Source: an uncultured Parabacteroides sp.
Lineage (GTDB): Bacteria; Bacteroidota; Bacteroidia; Bacteroidales; Tannerellaceae
DNA: 41,749 nt
Assembly (NCBI GenBank): GCA_934718155.1
Contig: CAKUZF010000022.1
Location: 1-41,749, forward strand
Direction: 5' to 3'
Part shown: positions 1 to 6,400 of the stretch, in pieces
Layout: each line of letters begins with the position of its first letter
Position numbering within the stretch: the first letter of the stretch is position 1
The notes under the pieces: model-generated
Databases searched by the model: none
Told to the model about the DNA's origin: nothing
Seen by the model: only the letters and a program-made list of their open reading frames with translations
Translations under genes and position numbers: made by a program

Positions 1-46
1 CTATAATATATATAATATATATAAATATATATTTTATATATTATAG
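1..46. repeat. AT-only near-perfect palindrome
   Basis: Apart from its two end bases this stretch is only A and T and folds on itself. Bases 1-12 pair perfectly with 35-46; after one T-T mismatch (13/34), bases 14-22 pair with 25-33. It is followed by a short GGGG/CCCC pairing and a T-run (about 46-65). It could be a terminator of a gene beyond the left edge or a cruciform-prone site. Seen directly; role unknown. Confidence 0.6.
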
Positions 47-65
47 GGGTCTCCCCCCCGTTTTT

Positions 66-100
66 CCTTAATGACCTAATGACCGATGACCTAATGACCG
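66..100 (-). repeat. GGTCAT-rich intergenic repeat, copy 1 (inverted)
   Basis: This 35-nt block is the exact reverse complement of 1304-1338 and 3225-3259. The unit is two near-identical 15-mers (GGTCATTAGGTCATC then GGTCATTAGGTCATT), so GGTCAT occurs four times. This copy faces the opposite way to the other two, so the HU/smalltalk cassette lies between inverted copies. With the AT palindrome, the weak GGGG/CCCC pairing and the promoter at 249-279, it is all I can see in the gene-free 342 bases at the left edge. Confidence 0.8.
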
Positions 101-248
101 CTTTCCTTTTTTCAGCGTGCTTTGTTCCTGTCTGTTTTCCATGGGGGGAGTGTGTGTGCCCGAGGCCGTGCCCTTGCGCCGGGGGCTTGCGGGGGAGCGG
201 GGTGTCGATTCCGCAGCGAAAATTATTGCAAAAAAATATAGAAAAATG

Positions 249-279
249 TTGCATATTTCGGGAAAGGGTTGTATCTTTG
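249..279 (+). promoter_or_regulatory. Bacteroidota-type promoter for the HU-like gene
   Basis: A TTG at 249-251 is followed after 20 nt by TATCTTTG at 272-279. This matches the Bacteroidota sigma-70 pattern (TTTG, 19-21 nt, TAnnTTTG). Transcription would start near 286, giving a leader of about 55 nt before the ATG at 343. Confidence 0.7.
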
Positions 280-342
280 CCCTCGTGATCACAACCTTTT
301 CTCTTTTTTTCGGATACGAAGTTTCAAAAACTTTCCTACACT

Positions 343-972
343 ATGATCAACTACAGCATTGTTATGCGCAGCGTGAACCCTAACCTTTTCGAGATCAACC
401 AGGCCAAGGCGCGTGTCAAGAGGGCGGAGGCTGAGGGCAAGAAGCCCGACGAGGCCGACACCAAGCTTCTCGCTACCGAGCGGCAGAAGGCGTTTGCCAT
501 CGCCCAGTATTCCGACGTGATGACGATCGACAAGTTCGCCCGCCATATCGCCACGCACGGCAGCGTCTATCATCGCGCCGACATCGCCGCCATCCTCTAC
601 CTGGCTGTCGACTGCATGCGCGAGCAGCTCTTGGAGGGCAAGAAGATCCGCCTGGGCGATTTGGGCGACTTCAGCGTGAACCTCAGCTCGAAGGGGGCCG
701 ACAAGGCGGAGGCTTTCTCGGCGCAGAACATCACCGACGTGAAGGTGATGTGGGAGCCGGGCACGGAGTTTAAGACGCTGCTCTCGGAGGCGGAGTTCAA
801 CCTCGTGGCGAGCCGCGCGGCGCAGGCGAAGGTGCTGCGCGCCATCAAGGCGGGCGAGACCAGCGTGGACCTCTCGCAGCCCGACATCCCCGGCGAGGGC
901 GACCCGTCGAACCCCTCGAACCCCTCGGGCGGATCGGGAACCGACGAGGGCGATAACCCCGACCAGCTGTAA
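343..972 (+). CDS. HU-HIG family DNA-binding protein
   Basis: This is a 209-residue member of the Bacteroidales HU-HIG subfamily of histone-like proteins, which bind and bend DNA. The HU fold covers about residues 1-12 and 55-165, with the recognisable stretch ITDKF-like IDKFARHIATHGSVY (62-76) and the GKKIRLGDLGDFSV strand region (99-112). Compared with relatives recalled for this family, a charged segment rich in Lys, Glu and Ala (about 18-52) is inserted near the N-terminus. The tail (about 180-209) is low-complexity Pro/Ser/Gly/Asp. The start ATG sits behind a clear promoter. A 32-codon smalltalk gene follows, which is the usual partner of this subfamily. Which sites it binds is unknown. 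Confidence 0.88.
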   Translation: MINYSIVMRSVNPNLFEINQAKARVKRAEAEGKKPDEADTKLLATERQKAFAIAQYSDVMTIDKFARHIATHGSVYHRADIAAILYLAVDCMREQLLEGKKIRLGDLGDFSVNLSSKGADKAEAFSAQNITDVKVMWEPGTEFKTLLSEAEFNLVASRAAQAKVLRAIKAGETSVDLSQPDIPGEGDPSNPSNPSGGSGTDEGDNPDQL

Positions 973-1112
973 GCCAGCCGCCCCCCCCTCCGAAGCGCCG
1001 CCTTGTTCGGCCCTCTCGTGACGACGGGGGCGCATCGTGAAGGGGCGTGGGAGAATTGTGAATTCGGATTTTTATTGCGTAGAAACGAAACCTAAAAAAC
1101 GCATGAGGCATC

Positions 1113-1211
1113 ATGGATAAGAAGAATGTTTGGAAGTTGGTGATCCAGACGCTGATCACCATCCTGACGGCCATCGGCACCACGCTGGGCGTTCACGCCG
1201 CCGTGGTTTAG
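1113..1211 (+). CDS. smalltalk-family small protein (32 aa)
   Basis: This short gene starts with Met-Asp-Lys-Lys and contains the hydrophobic segment VIQTLITILTAIGTTLGV, ending in HAAVV and a TAG stop. It matches the pattern of the Bacteroidales 'smalltalk' proteins as I remember it: a charged start, a Trp at position 7, then one hydrophobic helix with ILTAI-TTLGV. The position also fits, since these genes lie just downstream of HU-HIG genes. It begins 140 nt after the HU-like stop and is probably co-transcribed with it. The helix suggests membrane association. The function of the family is not known to me. Confidence 0.8.
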   Translation: MDKKNVWKLVIQTLITILTAIGTTLGVHAAVV

Positions 1212-1236
1212 CGAGGCGGGTTAAAAAGAAAGGGGG

Positions 1237-1272
1237 GAGGGGCCGGAGTAGCGTTACGCTACCCCAGCCTCT
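1237..1272. terminator. Hairpin with TAGCG-type apex
   Basis: GTAGCG (1248-1253) and CGCTAC (1257-1262) pair perfectly around a TTA loop. Outer pairing, with bulges, continues to GAGG/CCTC. It lies 25 nt after the smalltalk stop and is followed by a CT-rich run rather than a T-tract. It may end HU/smalltalk transcription. It shares its apex with three other hairpins in the window. Confidence 0.55.
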
Positions 1273-1298
1273 CTCTCTCTGTTGGCCGGCGGGGGGGG

Positions 1299-1349
1299 TG
1301 ATCCGGTCATTAGGTCATCGGTCATTAGGTCATTAAGGGTTTTCGGGTT
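1299..1349 (+). repeat. GGTCAT-rich intergenic repeat, copy 2
   Basis: Fifty-one bases are identical to 3220-3270. The block starts with TGATCC, contains the two GGTCATTA-GGTCAT 15-mers, and ends AAGGGTTTTCGGGTT. It is preceded by a run of eight G (1291-1298), a CTCTCTCTGTT tract and a hairpin. The copy at 3220 has a comparable hairpin and CT tract, so the repeated unit is probably about 110 nt long and only the right part is exactly conserved. Confidence 0.85.
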
Positions 1350-1391
1350 CCTTTTATAAATCAACGTCTTATTTTTGCGCTTTACGTTGGA

Positions 1392-1407
1392 TATCTTTGT
1401 ATCTTTA
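1392..1407 (+). promoter_or_regulatory. Probable promoter (-7 box) of the lipoprotein gene
   Basis: TATCTTTG at 1392-1399 is directly followed by TATCTTTA at 1400-1407. A TTTTTG ending at 1377 lies 22 nt before the second box. Either box could serve the gene at 1492. The tandem arrangement is unusual, and which box is used cannot be decided from sequence. Confidence 0.5.
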
Positions 1408-1491
1408 CACCCAGTTATCTTAGACAGCGGAATTCGAAGCACTGAGAATCCGTAATCTGTCTATATGTAAAATCTTTAAATTTGGATTATT

Positions 1492-2172
1492 ATGAACACG
1501 AGGTTTTTGTTAGTCGCGCTCACCGCAGCTTGCACGGTTGTATTTGGCAGTTGCGATAAGTCGGAGGTTTTGAGTGTTGGGTCATGTAAGTTGGATATGA
1601 ATCTATTCGGCCAAACCTATACTGTCGATGATGAGGGCTGCTGTGTGCTAAAAGGGAGTAAGCCCATAGCGGCAGGAGAGATACAGAGTAAGGTCGAGGG
1701 CTATGGTTGGGAATGTATTGCCACTTACGAGGTGCTGGCAAACGGAAAGCTGAGCCAGGAGGAGTATTGGAAAGACAGAGATGGTGGCGGCCCTACGCAC
1801 TTTTGGTTTGAGACATCAGAGCAGGCTTTTAGTTATTTTTTTAGTGATGCTCTGCCTGCCTCTTGTTTCAGGCGTATGTCATGGAGCTATGACGCGGACA
1901 AAGGCTTCATACTGTTTGGCAGCAACGAGCTGACAACGGAAGACAGATACATGCAGATTCTTAAACTTGACGAGTCGGATGGTAAGACTTTGATGTACGC
2001 GATGCGAAAATCAGGAGTGAGGAGTGGTGGTGGCAATGGTTACAAGTCTGTTTATTGCATGTTTATATATGAGCGCATGTCAGAAACGGATTTGGAAATG
2101 ATGAGGAAAAGTTACACCTATGATTGGGATAATAAGCCGTTCCGTAGCGGTCAACTGCAAGTTTTAGATTAA
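1492..2172 (+). CDS. Hypothetical lipoprotein (226 aa)
   Basis: I do not recognise this family. The first 20 residues form a type II signal peptide (Asn-Thr-Arg start, hydrophobic LLVALTAACTVV core) with lipobox FGSC, so Cys21 would be lipidated and the protein would sit in the outer or inner membrane, facing the periplasm or surface. The mature part has several Cys residues (about 32, 49, 50, 75, 125), a Gly-rich GGG patch, and many aromatic residues, and no enzyme motif that I can name. It lies in a more AT-rich cassette between two direct copies of the 51-nt repeat, which suggests separate acquisition from the GC-rich genes to the right. Confidence 0.7.
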   Translation: MNTRFLLVALTAACTVVFGSCDKSEVLSVGSCKLDMNLFGQTYTVDDEGCCVLKGSKPIAAGEIQSKVEGYGWECIATYEVLANGKLSQEEYWKDRDGGGPTHFWFETSEQAFSYFFSDALPASCFRRMSWSYDADKGFILFGSNELTTEDRYMQILKLDESDGKTLMYAMRKSGVRSGGGNGYKSVYCMFIYERMSETDLEMMRKSYTYDWDNKPFRSGQLQVLD

Positions 2173-2206
2173 GGGCACTTTATGATGGGATGTCGCGATA
2201 AAACAT

Positions 2207-2214
2207 TATTTTTG
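2207..2214 (+). promoter_or_regulatory. Candidate -7 box before the DUF3791 gene
   Basis: TATTTTTG fits TAnnTTTG and lies 50 nt before the ATG at 2265. No good -33 element is visible at the usual distance, so this is a weak call. The gene also has a strong purine-rich site, AAAGGAG (2251-2257), 7 nt before its start, which is rare in Bacteroidota and supports that start. Confidence 0.35.
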
Positions 2215-2264
2215 TAGGGGTAAAATGTGCGGATTTTGTCTGCGGATAGGAAAGGAGAAAAGCG

Positions 2265-2492
2265 ATGAGGAATAAAGATCAGCAAGACAGAGCTATGTTT
2301 GTATCGTTTTGCATAGAAGAATACGGAGCGGCTAAAGGGATGAGCGGTGAACAAGCGCTTGACTTGTTTTCCAAGTATGGCTTGGTGGACTATCTCAGCG
2401 AATATTACGATGTTCTTCATACCCAAGGCCGCCAATGGCTGATAGAGGAGATTGACGAGTATATAGAAATCAGAAAAAATAGAGAATCATGA
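2265..2492 (+). CDS. DUF3791 domain protein
   Basis: This is a 75-residue protein of the DUF3791 type. Recognisable points are the Phe-Cys-Ile-Glu segment, the Gly-Met-Ser-Gly-Glu turn, LFSKYGLVDYLSEYYDVLH, and the C-terminal Ile-Glu-Glu-Ile-Asp-Glu-Tyr-Ile helix. DUF3791 genes commonly lie directly before DUF3990 genes, and the pair resembles a toxin-antitoxin module with this as the small partner. Its stop overlaps the start of the DUF3990 reading frame by four bases (ATGA, 2489-2492), which indicates translational coupling. The coding sequence looks intact although its partner is broken. Confidence 0.75.
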   Translation: MRNKDQQDRAMFVSFCIEEYGAAKGMSGEQALDLFSKYGLVDYLSEYYDVLHTQGRQWLIEEIDEYIEIRKNRES

Positions 2493-2795
2493 AGATATAT
2501 CACGGAGGTTTAGAAGTCGTGGAGAATCCCATGATACTCCAGCCTACCCGCCTGCTGGATTATGGCAAAGGTTTCTACACTACGACTTCAGAACAACAAT
2601 CCAAGGAATGGGTGGAAAGGCGTATGCGTGAAAAGATTGCCAATGGCGGTTATGTCAACGTATATGAGTTCGACGACGCAAAAAACCCTTATTCGTGAAC
2701 TCAAAACTTACAAATTGGTTGACCAGTACTTGTTTCATACGGAAAAAGCATTGGCTACACTGCGTTTCATTGAAGCATTTAAAATAGGGAAATAA
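2489..2795 (+). pseudogene. Broken DUF3990 (ADP-ribosyltransferase-like) gene
   Basis: The first 69 codons read as the N-terminal half of DUF3990, a family related to ADP-ribosyltransferases. They include YHGG near the start, LLDYGKGFYTTTS (about 23-35) and NVYEFDDAK (about 57-65), then stop at 2698. The family's C-terminal signature, LVDQYLFHTEKAL, continues in the +1 frame and ends at 2795. The two halves meet at an A6-CCC tract (2680-2688). The total coding length is about 102 codons, against roughly 150 or more that I expect for the family, so an internal piece appears lost as well as the frame. I infer an inactivated toxin-like gene. Confidence 0.65.
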
Positions 2796-2796
2796 T

Positions 2797-3012
2797 ATGT
2801 TCCAGATAAACCAAGACAACCTCCATCTGCTTCTGCCAGGTAAAATTTGCTGGCTGGTGGAATACCTGCACGATGATTACGGTTTCACTCTACAGGAGAG
2901 TCTCAGCCGCATCTATCATTCGAAGCTATACAAGAAGCTGGCGACAGAAAGCACGAAATACTGGCACCTGGGCCCTGTGGACTTATACAATGAGCTGAAG
3001 GAGGAATTATGA
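2797..3012 (+). CDS. Small DUF3990-associated protein (71 aa)
   Basis: I cannot name this family with certainty. The 71 residues include LLPGKICWLVEYLHDDYGF, a SLSRIYHSKLYKKL helix, and a KYWHLGPVDLYNE end. Small proteins with this 'IYxSxxYxKLxxExTKxWHLGPVxLY' layout, as I remember them, accompany DUF3791/DUF3990 genes in gut bacteria. It starts one base after the end of the broken DUF3990 frame, so it belongs to the same transcription unit. The likely role is a third member of the toxin-antitoxin-like module. Confidence 0.6.
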   Translation: MFQINQDNLHLLLPGKICWLVEYLHDDYGFTLQESLSRIYHSKLYKKLATESTKYWHLGPVDLYNELKEEL

Positions 3013-3021
3013 GTGCTTAAC

Positions 3022-3071
3022 TGGTACTGGAGTTTCACACGGGTGGTACTGGAGTTTCAGTTGACTGAAAC
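3022..3071 (+). repeat. 16-bp direct repeat overlapping an 18-bp palindrome
   Basis: TGGTACTGGAGTTTCA occurs at 3022-3037 and 3044-3059, a 22-bp period. The second copy runs into GTTTCAGT-TG-ACTGAAAC (3054-3071), with perfect 8-bp arms. The word TGGTACTG appears again shortly after, near 3088. This lies between the decayed toxin-like module and a strong hairpin. It may be a protein-binding site or a relic of a mobile-element end. Confidence 0.6.
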
Positions 3072-3159
3072 CGTAATAACACTTATGTGGTACTGATAAG
3101 TTTTTATTTTTTTATTTACTTTACAGTAACTCGGGTGACGCAATGACGAAGTCAGGAAA

Positions 3160-3200
3160 GAGGTGTCCTGGTATAGCGAAACGCTATACCAGGTCACCTC
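3160..3200. terminator. Strong hairpin with TAGCG-type apex
   Basis: CCTGGTATAGCG (3167-3178) pairs perfectly with CGCTATACCAGG (3182-3193) around an AAA loop. After one T-T mismatch, six more outer pairs extend the stem to 3160/3200. A CTCTGTTTT stretch follows. It lies between the AT-rich cassette and kdsB, which converge here, and may terminate either side. Confidence 0.65.
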
Positions 3201-3219
3201 TCTCTGTTTTGGTCGGGCC

Positions 3220-3270
3220 TGATCCGGTCATTAGGTCATCGGTCATTAGGTCATTAAGGGTTTTCGGGTT
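3220..3270 (+). repeat. GGTCAT-rich intergenic repeat, copy 3
   Basis: This copy is identical over 51 nt to 1299-1349 and in the same orientation, so the 1.9 kb lipoprotein/DUF3990 cassette lies between direct copies. It ends 12 nt before the stop codon of kdsB, so it marks the boundary between the accessory strip and conserved genes. Confidence 0.85.
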
Positions 3271-3282
3271 GGGCGGCAAGGT

Positions 3283-4041
3283 TCATCCCTCTTGCTGGGC
3301 GAGGAAGGCGAGGGCCCGCTCCATGTCGGCGGGGGTGTCGATGCCGATCGTCTCGCGCTGGGTGATGCCCACCTTGATCTTGTAGCCGTTTTCGAGCCAT
3401 CGGAGCTGCTCGAGGCTCTCGGCCAGTTCGAGGGGCGATTGCGGCAGCTGCGTGATCTCGCTGAGGGCCTCGGCCTTGTAGGCGTAGAGCCCGATGTGCT
3501 TGTAGAAGGTGTGGGTCTTAAGCCACTCGGTGTATTTCTCGCCGCGGATGTAGGGGATGATGGAGCGGCTGAAATAGAGCGCCTCGTGCTGCTTGTTGAA
3601 GACCACCTTCGGCGTGTTGGGGTTGAAGAGCGCGCTCTCGAAGTCGGCGTCGGCCTGGAAGGGCTTCACCAGGGTGGCGATCTGGGTGTGGGTGTCGGCG
3701 AAGCAGTCTTTCAGCGTTTGGATCTGCTCGGGGTGGATGAAAGGCTCGTCGCCCTGGATGTTGACTACCACGTCGTAGGCCTCGCCCTGCTTCTGGTAGG
3801 CCTCGTAGCAGCGGTCGGTGCCGCTGCGGTGCTGGTCGGAGGTCATCACCACGTTGCCTCCGAAGCGACGCACGGCGTCGTGGATGCGGGGGTCGTCGGT
3901 GGCTACGCAAACGGCGTCGAGCGTGCCTTCCACGCGTTCGTACACGCGCTGTATCATGGGTTTGCCCAGCATGTCGGCCAGGGGTTTGCCCGGGAAGCGG
4001 GTCGACGCGTAGCGGGCGGGGATAATTCCAATGAACTTCAT
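3283..4041 (-). CDS. kdsB: 3-deoxy-manno-octulosonate cytidylyltransferase (CMP-Kdo synthetase)
   Basis: This cytosolic enzyme joins CTP and Kdo to give CMP-Kdo, the donor for the inner core of lipid A-linked glycans. At 252 residues it has full family length. The nucleotide-binding start IPARYASTRFPGKPL (7-21), the CVATDD strand (45-50), HRSGTDR (71-77) and the metal-binding NIQGDEPF (94-101) are all present. It begins 36 nt after the stop of the antiporter gene on the same strand, so the two are probably co-transcribed. Other Kdo genes are not in the window. Its 3' end abuts the repeat at 3220-3270. Confidence 0.96.
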   Translation of the reverse strand: MKFIGIIPARYASTRFPGKPLADMLGKPMIQRVYERVEGTLDAVCVATDDPRIHDAVRRFGGNVVMTSDQHRSGTDRCYEAYQKQGEAYDVVVNIQGDEPFIHPEQIQTLKDCFADTHTQIATLVKPFQADADFESALFNPNTPKVVFNKQHEALYFSRSIIPYIRGEKYTEWLKTHTFYKHIGLYAYKAEALSEITQLPQSPLELAESLEQLRWLENGYKIKVGITQRETIGIDTPADMERALAFLAQQEG

Positions 4042-4077
4042 CTTCGATCTATATTTTATGAATTAATAATTACGGGT

Positions 4078-6345
4078 TTATACGATGGTGTTGCCCTCGC
4101 TCAGACGGATCAGCTTGCTGCGTTCGCCGACGAGCCAGAGCACGTCGCCCCGCTCGATGCGTGTGGTGGGGGGCGGGTTCTGGATGGAGCGGTCGCCCCG
4201 CTCGATGCCTATCACGAGGCACTCGGCCTTGTCGCGTATGCCCGACTCGACGATGGTGCGACCCACGAGGCCCGACCCTTCGGCGATGAGGATCTGCTCC
4301 ATGCGCATCTCCTCGCGGCGTTCGGAGGCCTGCTCGGCCGACGATTGCTTGTAGCGCTCCTCGATGTAGCTGCGGAAATGGGTCAGGTCGGTGTCGGAGC
4401 CGACCACCACCAGCTTGTCGAACGGGTAGAGCCGCTCATTGCCACCGGGGATGTTGATGCGCTGCTCGCCGCGCAGGATGGTGACCACGTTGACGTTGCA
4501 CTTCTGGCGGAAGTTGAGCTCCTTGAGGCTCTTGCCCATGCTGGGCGAGTTTTGCTTCACCTCGAAGTTGGCCAGGTGGAGGTCGCGCTCAAGCAGGTGG
4601 TTGGCGAAGCGCTGGTTGACAGGGGCCTGCCGCTCCTCTTCCTCCTCGCGGGCGCTGAGGTTGCTGAAGAAGCGCCGCTCGATGAGGATGGAGTGTTTCT
4701 TCAGCCGCTTGGAGGCGATCATGAGCAGGATGAGGACGCAGCAGATGGCCAGGGTGAGGCCCGCCGCCGCGCCAGCCAGCCGGGCCACGGGGATCATCAG
4801 GATAAAGGCGCAGAGCACGATGCGCATCACGATGAGCGAGATGAGCGGGCCGCGGTTGAACTTGTTGTCGCGCCAGAGCTGCTGAAACTCCTTGGAGTGG
4901 TTCTTCTTCATCATGATGGCCCGCAGCAGGGGGGCGATGAGGAGCAGGCAGAGGCCCAGCGTGAGCAGGTTGCCCTCGATGCCGGGGGCGTAGGCCTGGA
5001 TGAGCGGATGGGCCACTTGCAGCATCAGGAAGATGATCACCAGCGAGACGGCCGTGTAGGTGGCGACGATGCGCAACAGGGCCTTCAGCAGGCGGTTCCA
5101 GGTGCTCTTCTGGCGGATGGTGGTCGAGCCGGAGGCGTATTTGGCCAGCCGCTGCCGCCACTCCTGGGGGATGAGGCGGTCGAGCAGGCGGTAGGCGGGA
5201 TCGGCCATGCGGATCATGTAGGGGGTGAAGAAGGTGGTGATGACCGAGACGGCCACCACGATGGGGTAGAGGAACGAGTCGGTCACCTTCAGCGTGAGGC
5301 CCAGCCCGGCGATGATGAAGGCGAACTCGCCGATCTGCGCCAGGGCGAAGCCCGACTGCACGGCCACCCTCAGCGACTGCCCCGAGAGGAGCACGCCCAG
5401 CGTGGCGAAGCACACCTGACCCGCCATCACCGCCCCAGTGACGACGAGGATCGGAACCTTATACTCCCACAGCATGGCGGGGTTGATCAGCATGCCTACC
5501 GAGACGAAGAAGATGGCCCCGAAGAGGTCTTTCACCGGCTTGATCAGCCGCTCGATGCGCTCGGCCTCGACCGTCTCGGCCAGGATGGAGCCCATCACGA
5601 AGGCACCCAGGGCGGCCGAGAAGCCGGCCTTCGTGGCGATCAGCACCATGCCCAGGCAGAGGCCCACGCTGACGATCAGCAGTGTCTCGCCGTTGAGGAA
5701 GCGTTTCGCCCTGCTTAGGAAGGAGGGGATCAGGAAGATGCCCACCACGAAGCAGAAGAGCAGAAACAGCCCCAGCTTCACCACGCTGCCTAGCAGTTCG
5801 ATGCCCTCGACAGTCTGGCTCACGGCCATGGTGGAGAGCAAGACCATCAGCAGGACGGCGAAGAGATCTTCGACCACGAGGATGCCGAACACGACGCCCG
5901 CGAAATGCTGGTCGCGCAGGCCCATGTCGTCGAAGGCCTTGAAGATGATGGTGGTTGACGACATCGAGAGCATGCCGCCCAGGAAGAGGCTGTTCATCTG
6001 CCCCCAGCCCAGGGCGAGGCCCGTGGCGTAGCCGAACGTCATCATGCCCACCACCACCGTGATGGCGCCGATGACGGCCGTGCCGCCCACCTTCATCAGC
6101 TTCTTGAAACTGAAATCGAGCCCCAGGGCGAAGAGCAGGAAGATCACGCCGATGTCGGCCCAGATGTGGATGCTCTCCACGTCGGCCACCGACGAGATTT
6201 GCTTCACGGTGGGGTCGGCCAGGATGCCGGCCACGATGTAGCCCAGCACGACGGGCTGCTTCAGCTTCTTGAACAACAGGGTGACCACCCCGGCGGATAC
6301 GAGGATGATCGCCAGATCGACGATGAGCGGTGCTATCTCTGACAT
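4078..6345 (-). CDS. CPA2-family cation:proton antiporter with two RCK_C domains
   Basis: This 755-residue inner-membrane protein should exchange K+ or Na+ for protons. Residues 1 to about 380 form the Na+/H+ exchanger domain with some 12 hydrophobic helices, including FLLFALGLDFSF and the ALGAFVMGSILAET segment typical of KefB/KefC-type carriers. A second hydrophobic block of four or five helices (about 415-545) follows. Two TrkA-C (RCK_C) domains then occupy roughly 590-665 and 680-755. No TrkA-N nucleotide-binding domain is visible, so control by ligands bound to RCK_C is more likely than NAD-type control. It precedes kdsB in the same direction. Confidence 0.9.
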   Translation of the reverse strand: MSEIAPLIVDLAIILVSAGVVTLLFKKLKQPVVLGYIVAGILADPTVKQISSVADVESIHIWADIGVIFLLFALGLDFSFKKLMKVGGTAVIGAITVVVGMMTFGYATGLALGWGQMNSLFLGGMLSMSSTTIIFKAFDDMGLRDQHFAGVVFGILVVEDLFAVLLMVLLSTMAVSQTVEGIELLGSVVKLGLFLLFCFVVGIFLIPSFLSRAKRFLNGETLLIVSVGLCLGMVLIATKAGFSAALGAFVMGSILAETVEAERIERLIKPVKDLFGAIFFVSVGMLINPAMLWEYKVPILVVTGAVMAGQVCFATLGVLLSGQSLRVAVQSGFALAQIGEFAFIIAGLGLTLKVTDSFLYPIVVAVSVITTFFTPYMIRMADPAYRLLDRLIPQEWRQRLAKYASGSTTIRQKSTWNRLLKALLRIVATYTAVSLVIIFLMLQVAHPLIQAYAPGIEGNLLTLGLCLLLIAPLLRAIMMKKNHSKEFQQLWRDNKFNRGPLISLIVMRIVLCAFILMIPVARLAGAAAGLTLAICCVLILLMIASKRLKKHSILIERRFFSNLSAREEEEERQAPVNQRFANHLLERDLHLANFEVKQNSPSMGKSLKELNFRQKCNVNVVTILRGEQRINIPGGNERLYPFDKLVVVGSDTDLTHFRSYIEERYKQSSAEQASERREEMRMEQILIAEGSGLVGRTIVESGIRDKAECLVIGIERGDRSIQNPPPTTRIERGDVLWLVGERSKLIRLSEGNTIV

Positions 6346-6387
6346 TTCTTTACGCGCGTTTTTTTTTAAAGTTCGTTATCTGGGTTG

Positions 6388-6395
6388 CAAAAGTA
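6388..6395 (-). promoter_or_regulatory. Candidate -7 box of the antiporter-kdsB unit
   Basis: On the minus strand this reads TACTTTTG, a fit to TAnnTTTG, 43 nt before the antiporter ATG at 6345. The expected -33 element would fall inside the end of the NfeD-like gene, and none is convincing. Moderate to low support. Confidence 0.4.
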
Positions 6396-6400
6396 GGCAT

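Noticed and set aside
981..1298. C8 (981-988) and G8 (1291-1298) tracts as phase-variation switches
   Set aside because: Both lie outside coding sequence and not at promoter spacer positions that I can recognise.
2680..2698. A-AAA-AAC slippery heptamer suggesting programmed -1 frameshifting in the DUF3990 gene
   Set aside because: The conserved C-terminal half is in the +1 frame; a -1 slip enters a frame with no family similarity. Gene decay is the simpler reading.
3292..5718. An 808-codon open frame on the plus strand opposite kdsB and the antiporter
   Set aside because: It is a by-product of GC-rich codons on the other strand; the protein is low-complexity and matches nothing, while the minus-strand genes have full family motifs.
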